The position numbers and the translations under genes were made by a program. DNA of 36,292 nucleotides from Clostridia bacterium (GTDB lineage Bacteria > Bacillota > Clostridia > Oscillospirales > Acutalibacteraceae), in contig JAFYVE010000034.1 of the NCBI GenBank assembly GCA_017549285.1, positions 1 to 36,292 on the forward strand. The letters run 5' to 3'. Shown here piece after piece: positions 22,083 through 29,931 of the stretch (positions are counted from its first letter, which is position 1; every line of letters starts with the position of its first letter). The notes beneath the pieces are model-generated. The model had not been told where the DNA came from and ran no database searches. It was given only the letters and a program-made list of their open reading frames with translations.

Positions 22083-23933
22083 TTAAATCTCCTGAATAAC
22101 GGGAATAATCACCGGACTGCGTTTTGTCTTTTCATACATAAATCTTAACATATCTTCTTTGATTCTGTTTTTGAGTGCATTAATATCACGTCTTTTTGAC
22201 TGTGAATATTTATCAAGGTCCTGAAGAACGATATTGACAGCTTCATCAAACAGAGCTGTTGAATCCTTTACAAAAACAAAACCTCTTGAATGAATTTCAG
22301 GCATTGAAAGATTATAGCCTGAAACTGCATCAACTACAGCAGAAACGACAATAACGCCGTCCTCGGAAAGAAGCTTTCTTTCACGAAGAACAAGACTGCC
22401 TACATCACCGACTCCGTATCCGTCAACAAACACATTACCTGCCGGAACATCACCCAGAGCAAATTTATTTTCGGACAAGAATGAAACCTCTGTTCCGTTT
22501 GCGGCAACAATAATGTTGTCTGACGGAATACCCATGGCTTCACCCATATGAGAGTGTTTCTGAAGGTGCTTCTGTTCACCGTGAACGGGGATGAAGAATT
22601 TAGGTTTGACAAGACCTAAAATAAGTTTGAGTTCTTCCTGACAGGCATGACCCGATACGTGAACATCGTACATTCTTTCATATACGACGTTTGCACCGAG
22701 CTTCATAAGTTCATTAACAACTTTGCCTACAGTTTTTTCATTACCCGGAATAGGTGTTGCAGAAATAATTACACAGTCATTGGGGCCGATTTTGACCTTT
22801 CTGTGGTCTGACATCGCCATTCGGGTAAGCGCAGACATAGGTTCACCCTGACTGCCGGTTGTGATGATGACAAGTTCTTCATCGGTATACTGTCTGACAG
22901 CATCAATTCCAATGATAACACCGTCAGGAACATTAAGATAACCGAGCTCCTGACTGATAGCAACAACATTTTCAAGGCTTCTGCCCGAAAGAGCAACTTT
23001 TCTGCCCAGAGATGCGGCAACATTAATAATCTGCTGTACTCTGTGGATATTTGAAGCAAAGGTTGCAACGATAAGTCTTCTCTGCCCTGCTTTTCTGAAC
23101 AGGTTTTCAAATGACTCTCCTACTTTGCGTTCACTTTCCGTATAACCGGGCCTTTCAGCATTTGTGGAGTCTGCCATAAGACAGAGAACTCCCTCATTAC
23201 CAAGCTGACCAAGACGGGCAAGATTCATCATTCCTCCGTCAATAGGAGTACTGTCAATCTTGAAGTCACCGGTATGGATTATTACGCCTTCCTTACATTT
23301 TATTGCAAATGCAAGTGCATCGGGAATTGAATGATTTACGTGAATAGCTTCAACGGAGAAGCCGCCGACTTTTATAACATCATCGGGCTTGATTACAGTA
23401 AGCTTAACTTTTGATGTCATTTTTGCTTCACTGAGTTTATATTCAACAAGCCCCAATGTGAGTCTGGTTGAATATACAGGTGCATTCACAACCTTAAGAA
23501 GGTATGAAAGACCGCCTATATGGTCTTCATGACCGTGTGTTATAAAAATTGCTTTTACTTTATGAGCATTCTTTTCAAGATAAGTAAAATCGGGGATAAC
23601 AAGGTCAATACCAGGCATTGAAGCATCGGGGAATGCAAGACCGCAATCAATAACAATTATCTCATTATTATATTCAATAACGGTAAGGTTTTTACCGACT
23701 TCATTAAGTCCGCCGAGGAATGCAATTTTAATAGGTGACGAAAATGATTTATCGGCATTTTTTTCAGTAATAGATGTCTTCTTTTTACGGTAATGATATG
23801 CTGTCTGTTTTTTTGTTTTTACAGATGCAGACTGTTTCTGGGAACTCTGTTTCACAGCTTTTGAATATTTACCGTAACGTTTGATTTTATCGGTATTATT
23901 TGAAGAATCTGTGTTCTGTTTCTGATTACTCAT
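22083..23933 (-). CDS. rnj: Ribonuclease J
   Basis: RNase J is a metallo-beta-lactamase nuclease with 5' exonuclease and endonuclease activity, central to mRNA decay and rRNA maturation. The 616-residue protein carries the metal site THGHEDHIGG (132-141), then HVNHSIPDA, HTGDFKID, the beta-CASP segments ADSTNAERPGYT and NIHRVQQIIN, and HVSGHACQEE. Residues 1-65 are a Lys/Gln/Ser/Thr-rich, low-complexity extension absent from the shorter classical enzymes and likely disordered or RNA-binding. AAGGAG precedes the ATG. Only one RNase J gene is in the window, so J1 or J2 cannot be assigned. Confidence 0.95.
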   Translation of the reverse strand: MSNQKQNTDSSNNTDKIKRYGKYSKAVKQSSQKQSASVKTKKQTAYHYRKKKTSITEKNADKSFSSPIKIAFLGGLNEVGKNLTVIEYNNEIIVIDCGLAFPDASMPGIDLVIPDFTYLEKNAHKVKAIFITHGHEDHIGGLSYLLKVVNAPVYSTRLTLGLVEYKLSEAKMTSKVKLTVIKPDDVIKVGGFSVEAIHVNHSIPDALAFAIKCKEGVIIHTGDFKIDSTPIDGGMMNLARLGQLGNEGVLCLMADSTNAERPGYTESERKVGESFENLFRKAGQRRLIVATFASNIHRVQQIINVAASLGRKVALSGRSLENVVAISQELGYLNVPDGVIIGIDAVRQYTDEELVIITTGSQGEPMSALTRMAMSDHRKVKIGPNDCVIISATPIPGNEKTVGKVVNELMKLGANVVYERMYDVHVSGHACQEELKLILGLVKPKFFIPVHGEQKHLQKHSHMGEAMGIPSDNIIVAANGTEVSFLSENKFALGDVPAGNVFVDGYGVGDVGSLVLRERKLLSEDGVIVVSAVVDAVSGYNLSMPEIHSRGFVFVKDSTALFDEAVNIVLQDLDKYSQSKRRDINALKNRIKEDMLRFMYEKTKRSPVIIPVIQEI

Positions 23934-23969
23934 TTATTACTCCTTTTCTTTATATTTATTGTTATGTAA

Positions 23970-23986
23970 AGCCTCCTGCTGAGGCT
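23970..23986 (-). promoter_or_regulatory. Hairpin in the rnj leader
   Basis: A perfect 6-bp stem, AGCCTC and GAGGCT, with a 5-base loop lies in the 100-base gap before rnj. On the minus strand it is followed by TTTAC, too few T for a confident terminator. It may be a weak attenuator or a control site for RNase J. Nothing else is visible in this gap besides AT-rich -10-like hexamers. Confidence 0.35.
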
Positions 23987-24033
23987 ATAATTTCAAAGAA
24001 TTCATAATAACCCATATTATAGTTATTTTACAC

Positions 24034-26346
24034 TTATTGATGATATATGTCAATAGTATCATCGGTAATTTTATGCTGTGTGAAGTCACACAATTCAGTT
24101 GCGGCTTCTATATTTGCTGCTTCTGCAACAATTCTCAGTAGTCTTCCCGCTCCGGTACGTGTAATTGTAACAGTACCGTTTTCGGTAAACTTTCTTATTC
24201 CTTCTGAGTCATTGTCAACAGTAAGACCGAGTACGGATGCAATCCTGTAATGAGGCACAGAACTTGCCACAACACGGCTGACAATACACGGCTCTTTTAT
24301 TTCATCAGCAAGCTGACAGAGAGGCTTTTTCTTTTTATTTATTATCCCCATAATTCTGAATGCAAGGGCAAGACCGTCAAAAGCCCACATACAACGTCCT
24401 GCGCTTGAAATCATATTATCAGGATAATTATGCATTGAAGATTTACCTGCACGATAAACAGTAACTTTATTTTCTTTATTATAGTTGTCAATCATAACGG
24501 GAGCATCAAAGGGAATGCAGATATCATTACCCGATTCAATTTCATTGATTGCAGCAATAAGAAATAATTTATCTTTTGTTATAAAAGATCCGTTTTCATC
24601 TTTTGCAGTAACATTTTTACCGCTGTAATCAACTGAAAATGAAGGAAATTGTGCAGTTCTGCATCCTGAGAGGAAAAAGCATTTTTCAGCAGACTGCCTT
24701 ATCATAGGATTGGGACTTGTAATGTTACCTGATGCCCCCGAAAGACAATCACCCGCAAGAGAAAGAAGCTGCCCCTCATAAACTTCTCCGAGAGAACTCA
24801 TATCAATAATTTCGTTACATTCGACTCCCGAACAACGTCTGAAATCACTTCGTTTATATCTTGATTCAATTTCTCTTTCATATTTTCTTGAAAGAGGAAG
24901 TCCGAAAGCTCCGAAAAGTCTTATTTGACTCTTTTTTGGTGTGGCAGTTATATAAATTCCGCAATCAAGCGCACAATGTGAAACAAAAAAGGCGGTCTGA
25001 CTTTCAAAACATTCACCGAAATCATAAATAACACTTCCTCCCGAAATAAGCCCCGAAAGAAGTGCCATTCCGAGTGCTTTTGAAGCTTTTGAACGGTCAT
25101 AACCTATTGCAATTCTGCCTCCGCACGATGAACTTGCAATAGCTTCACCGAGTCGGCAGCATCTTTCACACGATAATTCTGAAAAAGTAACACCGCAGAT
25201 TGAATCATCCTCCAGAAGATCATATTCATTGAATCCGTCACGCAGATTTTTTGTAAGAACCGAACGGTAAGGGATGATTTTTGAAGGCCAGATAAGAACA
25301 TTATTTGAAATGGTTGAACCGCTGTTTATTATTGTTTCGTCACCTATACACGAACCTTCAAGGCATACTGTATTTGCCTTGATTACACATTTTTCACCTA
25401 TAACAGAGCCTATAAAATCACAGTTATTGCCGACGGTTGCATTTCTTCCTACAACAGATTTTTTGATTCTTGTATTATCTGATACCGTAACATTATCTTC
25501 AAGCACAGTATATGGGCCGATAACGCAATTCATTCCCACACGCACATTCTTACCGATATAAACAGGAGGAACAATATCAAAATCACCGTTGGGGAGTTTA
25601 TCAGCAACAAAAACACCGTTTTTTGATTCGGGAACAGAAATATTCACTTTATGATTCATTATATCTTTAATGCAGTTTCTGTAATCTTTTATATCGGTGA
25701 TATCATTCCAGTAATCGGTTGTCTGATAACCGAAAAGTCTTTTACCCTCATTCATCATATCGGGAAAAAGATGAACGGAAAAATCATACTGTACATTTTC
25801 GGGAATCATATCAAGAAGTGCAGGATTTACAATATAAATACCCGTATTTGCAAGATCAGAGGAGGTATGACTCCAGTCAGGTTTTTCACAAAGGCTTTCA
25901 ACGCTGCCGTTACGGTTAAGATTGACATTTCCGTAATCACAAGGATTCTCTACGGTACTGCAGACAATTGTAACATCTGCCATTATACTTTTATGATAAA
26001 GCATTACTTTCTGAATATTAATATCGGTTATACAGTCACCGTCAATAACAAGAAACGGTTCATTCCATTTTTTTGCCGCATTTTTAACACTTCCTGCTGT
26101 CCCGAGTACAGATTCTTCCTTTAAACAATAAATTTCATTGTCCTCAAGCGACTCAATGTAAGATTCAATATCTTCTGATCTGTATCTTGTTGTAACAACA
26201 ATCTCATCGAATCCGTTCTTTTTCAGATGTTCAATAATATATCCCAGAATCGGTTTCCCTAAGAGACTGAGCATCGGTTTTGCAACGGTACAGGTTACGG
26301 GTCTGAGACGACTCCCCTCACCGCCTGCAAGAATAACTGCTTTCAT
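24034..26346 (-). CDS. Sugar-1-phosphate nucleotidyltransferase fused to a degenerate phosphomannomutase-like domain
   Basis: Residues 1-235 are a nucleotidyltransferase: LAGGEGSRLRPVTCTVAKPM, VIDGDCITD (metal Asp), CEKPDW and TGIYIVNP. Residues about 250-370 are left-handed beta-helix hexapeptide repeats. Residues about 385-770 match the phosphohexomutase fold, but its motifs are eroded. The active-serine loop TASHNP is TATPKKSQ, the DGDxDR metal loop is DYSGKN, and the GExSGH sugar loop is absent (ISSAGRCMW). The nucleotidyltransferase is probably active, making a GDP- or other NDP-sugar for glycans; the mutase domain probably is not. AGGTGA precedes the ATG. TATAAT repeats lie upstream without a good -35. 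The gene heads the minus-strand run to ftsH. Confidence 0.88.
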   Translation of the reverse strand: MKAVILAGGEGSRLRPVTCTVAKPMLSLLGKPILGYIIEHLKKNGFDEIVVTTRYRSEDIESYIESLEDNEIYCLKEESVLGTAGSVKNAAKKWNEPFLVIDGDCITDINIQKVMLYHKSIMADVTIVCSTVENPCDYGNVNLNRNGSVESLCEKPDWSHTSSDLANTGIYIVNPALLDMIPENVQYDFSVHLFPDMMNEGKRLFGYQTTDYWNDITDIKDYRNCIKDIMNHKVNISVPESKNGVFVADKLPNGDFDIVPPVYIGKNVRVGMNCVIGPYTVLEDNVTVSDNTRIKKSVVGRNATVGNNCDFIGSVIGEKCVIKANTVCLEGSCIGDETIINSGSTISNNVLIWPSKIIPYRSVLTKNLRDGFNEYDLLEDDSICGVTFSELSCERCCRLGEAIASSSCGGRIAIGYDRSKASKALGMALLSGLISGGSVIYDFGECFESQTAFFVSHCALDCGIYITATPKKSQIRLFGAFGLPLSRKYEREIESRYKRSDFRRCSGVECNEIIDMSSLGEVYEGQLLSLAGDCLSGASGNITSPNPMIRQSAEKCFFLSGCRTAQFPSFSVDYSGKNVTAKDENGSFITKDKLFLIAAINEIESGNDICIPFDAPVMIDNYNKENKVTVYRAGKSSMHNYPDNMISSAGRCMWAFDGLALAFRIMGIINKKKKPLCQLADEIKEPCIVSRVVASSVPHYRIASVLGLTVDNDSEGIRKFTENGTVTITRTGAGRLLRIVAEAANIEAATELCDFTQHKITDDTIDIYHQ

Positions 26347-26416
26347 AAAATTTCACCTACTGATAAATTATAGTAATTATAGTATTTACGGTGAGAAGAA
26401 AAATAATCATAACCAC

Positions 26417-26445
26417 TTTACACAAAAAGTTTTTTTTGATATACT
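26417..26445 (+). promoter_or_regulatory. Promoter of rnhA
   Basis: TTTACA (26417-26422), 17 bases, then TATACT (26440-26445). It leaves a leader of about 17 bases containing GAGG. Confidence 0.8.
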
Positions 26446-26468
26446 GAAACCAGAAATGAGGTTAATTT

Positions 26469-26909
26469 ATGGCAGAAAAAATAATGCTTTACACCGACGG
26501 TGCGTGTTCGGGTAATCCCGGTCCGGGCGGATGGTGTGCAATTCTCCGTATGGGTGAACACGAGAAAGAAATCTCAGGAGGAAATAAAGACACGACAAAC
26601 AACAGAATGGAACTTACTGCCGTTATTGAGGGGCTGAAGGCACTGAAAAGACCGTGTGATGTGACCGTTATTTCCGATTCAAAATATGTCTGCGATGCCG
26701 TACTCAAAGGCTGGGTTTACGGCTGGAAGAAAAAAGGATGGAAAAAAAGCGACGGAAAGCCTGCCCTTAATGTCGATTTATGGGAAGAACTGCTGACACT
26801 TCTTGCAACACATAATGTTGAATTCAACTGGATAAAAGGACACGCAGGACACCCCGAAAATGAAAGATGCGATAAAAAGGCTGTTGAAGAATATCAGAAG
26901 TATCTTTAA
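26469..26909 (+). CDS. rnhA: Ribonuclease HI
   Basis: RNase HI removes RNA from RNA-DNA hybrids such as R-loops and primers. The 146-residue protein has the complete active site: Asp10 in [15 protein letters not shown], Glu48 in NNRMELTAV, Asp70 in VISDSKYV, and Asp135 in NERCDKKA, with the GHAGHPEN loop. The basic handle region [14 protein letters not shown] is present, as in the E. coli type. The ATG at 26469 follows GAGG. It is co-transcribed with the membrane protein gene 11 bases downstream. Confidence 0.97.
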   Translation: MAEKIMLYTDGACSGNPGPGGWCAILRMGEHEKEISGGNKDTTNNRMELTAVIEGLKALKRPCDVTVISDSKYVCDAVLKGWVYGWKKKGWKKSDGKPALNVDLWEELLTLLATHNVEFNWIKGHAGHPENERCDKKAVEEYQKYL

Positions 26910-26920
26910 GGAGGACAAAT

Positions 26921-27436
26921 ATGGAACCGTTATTCAAATGCACAAATTCAATCACAGAAAAAAGGGCACGGGAAATATACAGAAATATTTCACTCAGATA
27001 TCATATATTCTATCTGATTATGTTTCTGATTGCCGTTTCCTACAATATATACTGGACATATTATACCTATGAAATCAGTTTGATTTATGTCGGCTTGCTT
27101 ATATTTGTTGTAATAGGCTATATTATCAGACCTTATACATACGCAAGAGCAAGAATACGCGAATACAACAGATTATTCTGTTCACATGAAATATGGGAAA
27201 CATATTTTTATGAAGACTGTTTTATTGACAAAAATATTCAGTCAAAAGAAGAACTAAAAATTGAATATGAAAGAATCGCATCTGTAAAAAAGACAAAAAA
27301 TTATTATGTATTCTCAATCAGAAACAGTAAAACAAAATTCTTTGTAAGTAACAGTATTGAAAGCTTACAGGAACAAACTGAATTTATAAATTTTATTAAT
27401 AATAAAATGGTCAATTCAAAAAACAAAATTAATTAA
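26921..27436 (+). CDS. YcxB-like membrane protein
   Basis: The 171-residue protein has two adjacent membrane helices (about residues 27-45 and 52-70, LIMFLIAVSY and LIYVGLLIFVVIGYII) followed by a cytoplasmic C-terminal domain. The pattern FYEDCFI, ELKIEYERIASVKKTKNYY and FVSNSIESLQEQTEF resembles the YcxB-like C-terminal domain, a small PH-like fold of unknown function. AAGGAGG lies just before the ATG. It follows rnhA by 11 bases and ends at a bidirectional terminator. Confidence 0.82.
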   Translation: MEPLFKCTNSITEKRAREIYRNISLRYHIFYLIMFLIAVSYNIYWTYYTYEISLIYVGLLIFVVIGYIIRPYTYARARIREYNRLFCSHEIWETYFYEDCFIDKNIQSKEELKIEYERIASVKKTKNYYVFSIRNSKTKFFVSNSIESLQEQTEFINFINNKMVNSKNKIN

Positions 27437-27441
27437 ACAGC

Positions 27442-27480
27442 AAAAAAACGGGCACTCGTGAGAGTACCCGTTAATTTTTT
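27442..27480. terminator. Bidirectional terminator between convergent operons
   Basis: ACGGGCACTC (27448-27457) and GAGTACCCGT (27462-27471) form a 10-bp stem with a 4-base loop. The one mismatch on the plus strand (C-A) becomes a G-U pair on the minus strand, so it is stronger for khpA, where seven T follow. On the plus strand AATTTTTT follows and ends the YcxB-like gene. Confidence 0.9.
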
Positions 27481-27489
27481 AGTTCGGAA

Positions 27490-27723
27490 TCAGTCGATTT
27501 CAACCTGAATCTTCATTTCCTTACGGTTAGCAGTAGCACGCATAATAGCTCTGATAGCCTTAGCGATTTTGCCCTGCTTGCCGATAACACGACCCATGTC
27601 ATCAGCTGCAACATGAAGATGATAAACAACGATTCCTTCGTCGTTTACAGGGTCAACAGTAACATTTACTGCTGAAGGATCATCAACGAGACCCTGTGCA
27701 ATAGCAACGAGTAATTCTTCCAT
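27490..27723 (-). CDS. khpA: KH-domain RNA-binding protein KhpA
   Basis: The 77-residue protein is a single KH domain with the signature GRVIGKQGKIAKAIR (GxxG loop GKQG). KhpA binds RNA, usually with KhpB, and affects cell division and elongation in Firmicutes. It follows rpsP by 45 bases, with AGGGAGG before the ATG, and is the last gene of the ylxM-ffh-rpsP-khpA unit. The rimM-trmD-rplS genes that usually follow are absent; a terminator comes instead. Confidence 0.94.
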   Translation of the reverse strand: MEELLVAIAQGLVDDPSAVNVTVDPVNDEGIVVYHLHVAADDMGRVIGKQGKIAKAIRAIMRATANRKEMKIQVEID

Positions 27724-27768
27724 TTTATTTTTCCTCCCTAAAATAAAGTGCGAACTGTAATCAGGAAA

Positions 27769-28017
27769 TTACTTTTCAATAATGCCCTGGTTCTTGAGAA
27801 TTGATCTTACAGTATCAGTGGGCTGAGCGCCGTTGCCGATCCACTTCTTAGCTGCTTCAGCATCAATTTTAACTGTAGCGGGTTCAGTTGTGGGGTTGTA
27901 ATAACCAATTTCTTCGATGAATCTGCCGTCACGGGGATATCTTGAGTCTGCTACAACTACACGATAGAAGGGAGCCTTCTTTGCACCCATACGACGAAGA
28001 CGAATTTTAACTGCCAT
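27769..28017 (-). CDS. rpsP: 30S ribosomal protein S16
   Basis: S16 is a small-subunit assembly protein. The 82-residue sequence has the canonical start [20 protein letters not shown] and the motifs [18 protein letters not shown] and [21 protein letters not shown]. The start is the ATG at 28017, 7 bases after GGAGG; the upstream in-frame GTG/ATG extension to 28032 contains that site. Confidence 0.97.
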   Translation of the reverse strand: MAVKIRLRRMGAKKAPFYRVVVADSRYPRDGRFIEEIGYYNPTTEPATVKIDAEAAKKWIGNGAQPTDTVRSILKNQGIIEK

Positions 28018-28081
28018 TTTATTTACCTCCAAATAAATTATACAAATTAATATTTAAACACTTATCGTGTGTTTTACTGTT

Positions 28082-29440
28082 TTACATCGGCATTCCGGGG
28101 AAGCCACCGCCGCCCATCATACCCTGCATTCTTTTCATTTTCTTCTTACTGCCTTTACCTGTCATTGCTTTGAACATTTTCTGCATCTGACGGTACTGAG
28201 CAAGAAGTTTGTTGACATCTTCAACCTGCATACCGCAACCTGCTGCGATTCTGCGTTTTCTTGAGGGGTTGATGATATCGGGATTTGCTCTCTCTTTGGG
28301 AGTCATTGAATAGATGATTGCGGCTGTTTTATCAAGCTGACGGTCATCAATATCCGTATCCTTGATTTTCTTACCTACACCGGGAATCATTGAAAGGATA
28401 TCTTTCATTGAACCCATTTTTTTGACTTCCTGAAGCTGATCAAGCAAATCGTTAAGGTCAAATTTGTTCTTTCTGAGTTTTTCTTCAAGTTCAAGAGCTT
28501 TTTTCTCATCAAGAGTCTGCTCTGCTTTTTCAATAAGTGAAAGAACGTCACCCATACCGAGGATTCTTGAAGCCATTCTCTCGGGATGGAAAACATCAAG
28601 ATCATCGAGCTTTTCGCCGACACCGACGAATTTGATGGGCTTACCTGTTATTGCTCTTGCAGAAAGTGCCGCACCGCCTCGTGTGTCACCGTCGAGCTTT
28701 GTAAGAACAAGACCGTCAATACCGAGTGCATCATTGAAAGTTGAAGCAACATTGACTGCATCCTGACCTGTCATTGAGTCAACAACAAGGAGAATTTCGT
28801 GAGGCTTGACTTCTGCCTTGATATTTTTAAGTTCCTGCATAAGCTGTTCGTCAATATGAAGACGACCTGCAGTATCAAGGAAAACATAGTCATAACCTTT
28901 GTCTTTAGCAAGTTTGAGAGCTTCCTTGGCAATTGTAACAGGATTTGTGTTACCCATTTCAAAAACGGGAACGTCTGCCTGCTCACCCACAATCTGAAGC
29001 TGTTTAATAGCGGCAGGTCTGTAAACGTCACAAGCTACAAGAAGAGGTCTGTGGCCTTGTTTCTTGAGCATCTTTGTGATTTTTGCACTGTGGGTTGTTT
29101 TACCTGAACCCTGCAGACCGCACATCATAACAACTGTGGGAGGATGTGCTGCATTTGCAAGCTTTGCGTGTGTGCCGCCCATAAGAGCTGTGAGCTCTTC
29201 ATTAACTATTTTAATAACCATCTGGGCAGGAGTAAGACTCTCCATAACCTTTGCGCCGATAGCTTTGTTTGTGACGGATGTTGTGAAATCCTTTGCAACC
29301 TTGTAGCTTACGTCAGCTTCAAGCAAAGCAAGACGGACTTCTCGCATCGCCTCTTTAACATCACTTTCGGAGAGGCTGCCCTTACTTCTCAGCTTTTTAA
29401 ACGCTGATTCAAGTCTGTCTGAAAGACCTTCAAATGCCAT
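28082..29440 (-). CDS. ffh: Signal recognition particle protein Ffh
   Basis: Ffh binds SRP RNA and signal peptides and delivers ribosomes to the membrane. The 452-residue protein has the N-terminal helical domain, the GTPase G domain with GLQGSGKTT (108-116), DTAGRLHID and TKLDGDTRGG, and the methionine-rich M domain (about 330-452) ending in GMMGGGGFPGMPM. The ATG at 29440 is preceded by AAGGGG. It lies 20 bases after ylxM. Confidence 0.97.
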   Translation of the reverse strand: MAFEGLSDRLESAFKKLRSKGSLSESDVKEAMREVRLALLEADVSYKVAKDFTTSVTNKAIGAKVMESLTPAQMVIKIVNEELTALMGGTHAKLANAAHPPTVVMMCGLQGSGKTTHSAKITKMLKKQGHRPLLVACDVYRPAAIKQLQIVGEQADVPVFEMGNTNPVTIAKEALKLAKDKGYDYVFLDTAGRLHIDEQLMQELKNIKAEVKPHEILLVVDSMTGQDAVNVASTFNDALGIDGLVLTKLDGDTRGGAALSARAITGKPIKFVGVGEKLDDLDVFHPERMASRILGMGDVLSLIEKAEQTLDEKKALELEEKLRKNKFDLNDLLDQLQEVKKMGSMKDILSMIPGVGKKIKDTDIDDRQLDKTAAIIYSMTPKERANPDIINPSRKRRIAAGCGMQVEDVNKLLAQYRQMQKMFKAMTGKGSKKKMKRMQGMMGGGGFPGMPM

Positions 29441-29460
29441 TTTTTATACCCCTTAATTAT

Positions 29461-29832
29461 TCATATCTCGGGGTCTGCGAGGTCAGCACAAAGTGACTGA
29501 ATTTCAACGGTAAGGTCGTTTATTTCCCTCGAAAGACCGCATTTAAGATTTTCTTCATTGATTCTGCCGGCTTTTGCACTGATTTTTGAAAGACCTGCTT
29601 TTACCTGTTCAAACCTTGAAACAAAGCCTACTCTTTCTTCCATTTCAATAAGCTGACTTTCGGCTCTCTTGATGGCATCTCTAACACCTTGTCTTGTGAT
29701 GCCTGCGTTTTCGGCAATCTCAGCAAGTGAAAGGTCATCATTATAATAAAAGCTGATAAATTCACGCTGTTTCTGTGTGAGCATATCACCGTAGAAATCA
29801 AGAAGCATTATCATATCGAGATTTTTTGCCAT
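29461..29832 (-). CDS. ylxM: YlxM-family SRP-associated DNA-binding protein
   Basis: The 123-residue protein has a sigma-70 region-4-like helix-turn-helix (LTQKQREFISFYYNDDLSLA, then EIAENAGITRQGVRDAIKRA) and an acidic helical C-terminus. YlxM homologues precede ffh in many Firmicutes and stimulate SRP activity in at least one streptococcus. The start is the ATG at 29832, after AGAGGTG; the GTG at 29841 lies inside that site. It is the first gene of the SRP operon, under the consensus promoter at 29879-29907. Confidence 0.93.
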   Translation of the reverse strand: MAKNLDMIMLLDFYGDMLTQKQREFISFYYNDDLSLAEIAENAGITRQGVRDAIKRAESQLIEMEERVGFVSRFEQVKAGLSKISAKAGRINEENLKCGLSREINDLTVEIQSLCADLADPEI

Positions 29833-29848
29833 CAGATTCACCTCTTAA

Positions 29849-29872
29849 CTGTAAAGATTTTTTCCTTTACAG
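29849..29872 (-). promoter_or_regulatory. 5'-terminal stem-loop in the ylxM-ffh leader
   Basis: CTGTAAAG (29849-29856) and CTTTACAG (29865-29872) form a perfect 8-bp stem with an 8-base loop. The predicted transcription start is at about 29872, so the transcript would begin with this hairpin, a layout that can protect mRNA from 5'-end attack. Confidence 0.6.
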
Positions 29873-29878
29873 CTGAGT

Positions 29879-29907
29879 ATTATACAAGAATAAACTGTGA
29901 ATGTCAA
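29879..29907 (-). promoter_or_regulatory. Consensus promoter of the ylxM-ffh-rpsP-khpA operon
   Basis: On the minus strand, TTGACA (29907-29902), 17 bases, then TATAAT (29884-29879): a perfect sigma-A consensus. It sits 24 bases after the mutS2 stop codon; I see no terminator between them. Confidence 0.93.
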
Positions 29908-29931
29908 TAGCAAATTTCAAAAAATTTAAAA

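Noticed and set aside
23970-23986. Terminator between the nucleotidyltransferase gene and rnj
   Set aside because: The stem is only 6 bp and is followed by TTTAC rather than a T run, so I list it only as a leader hairpin.
25651-26124. 157-codon plus-strand frame antisense to the nucleotidyltransferase gene
   Set aside because: No ribosome-binding site, and the overlapping minus-strand gene has clear domain motifs throughout.
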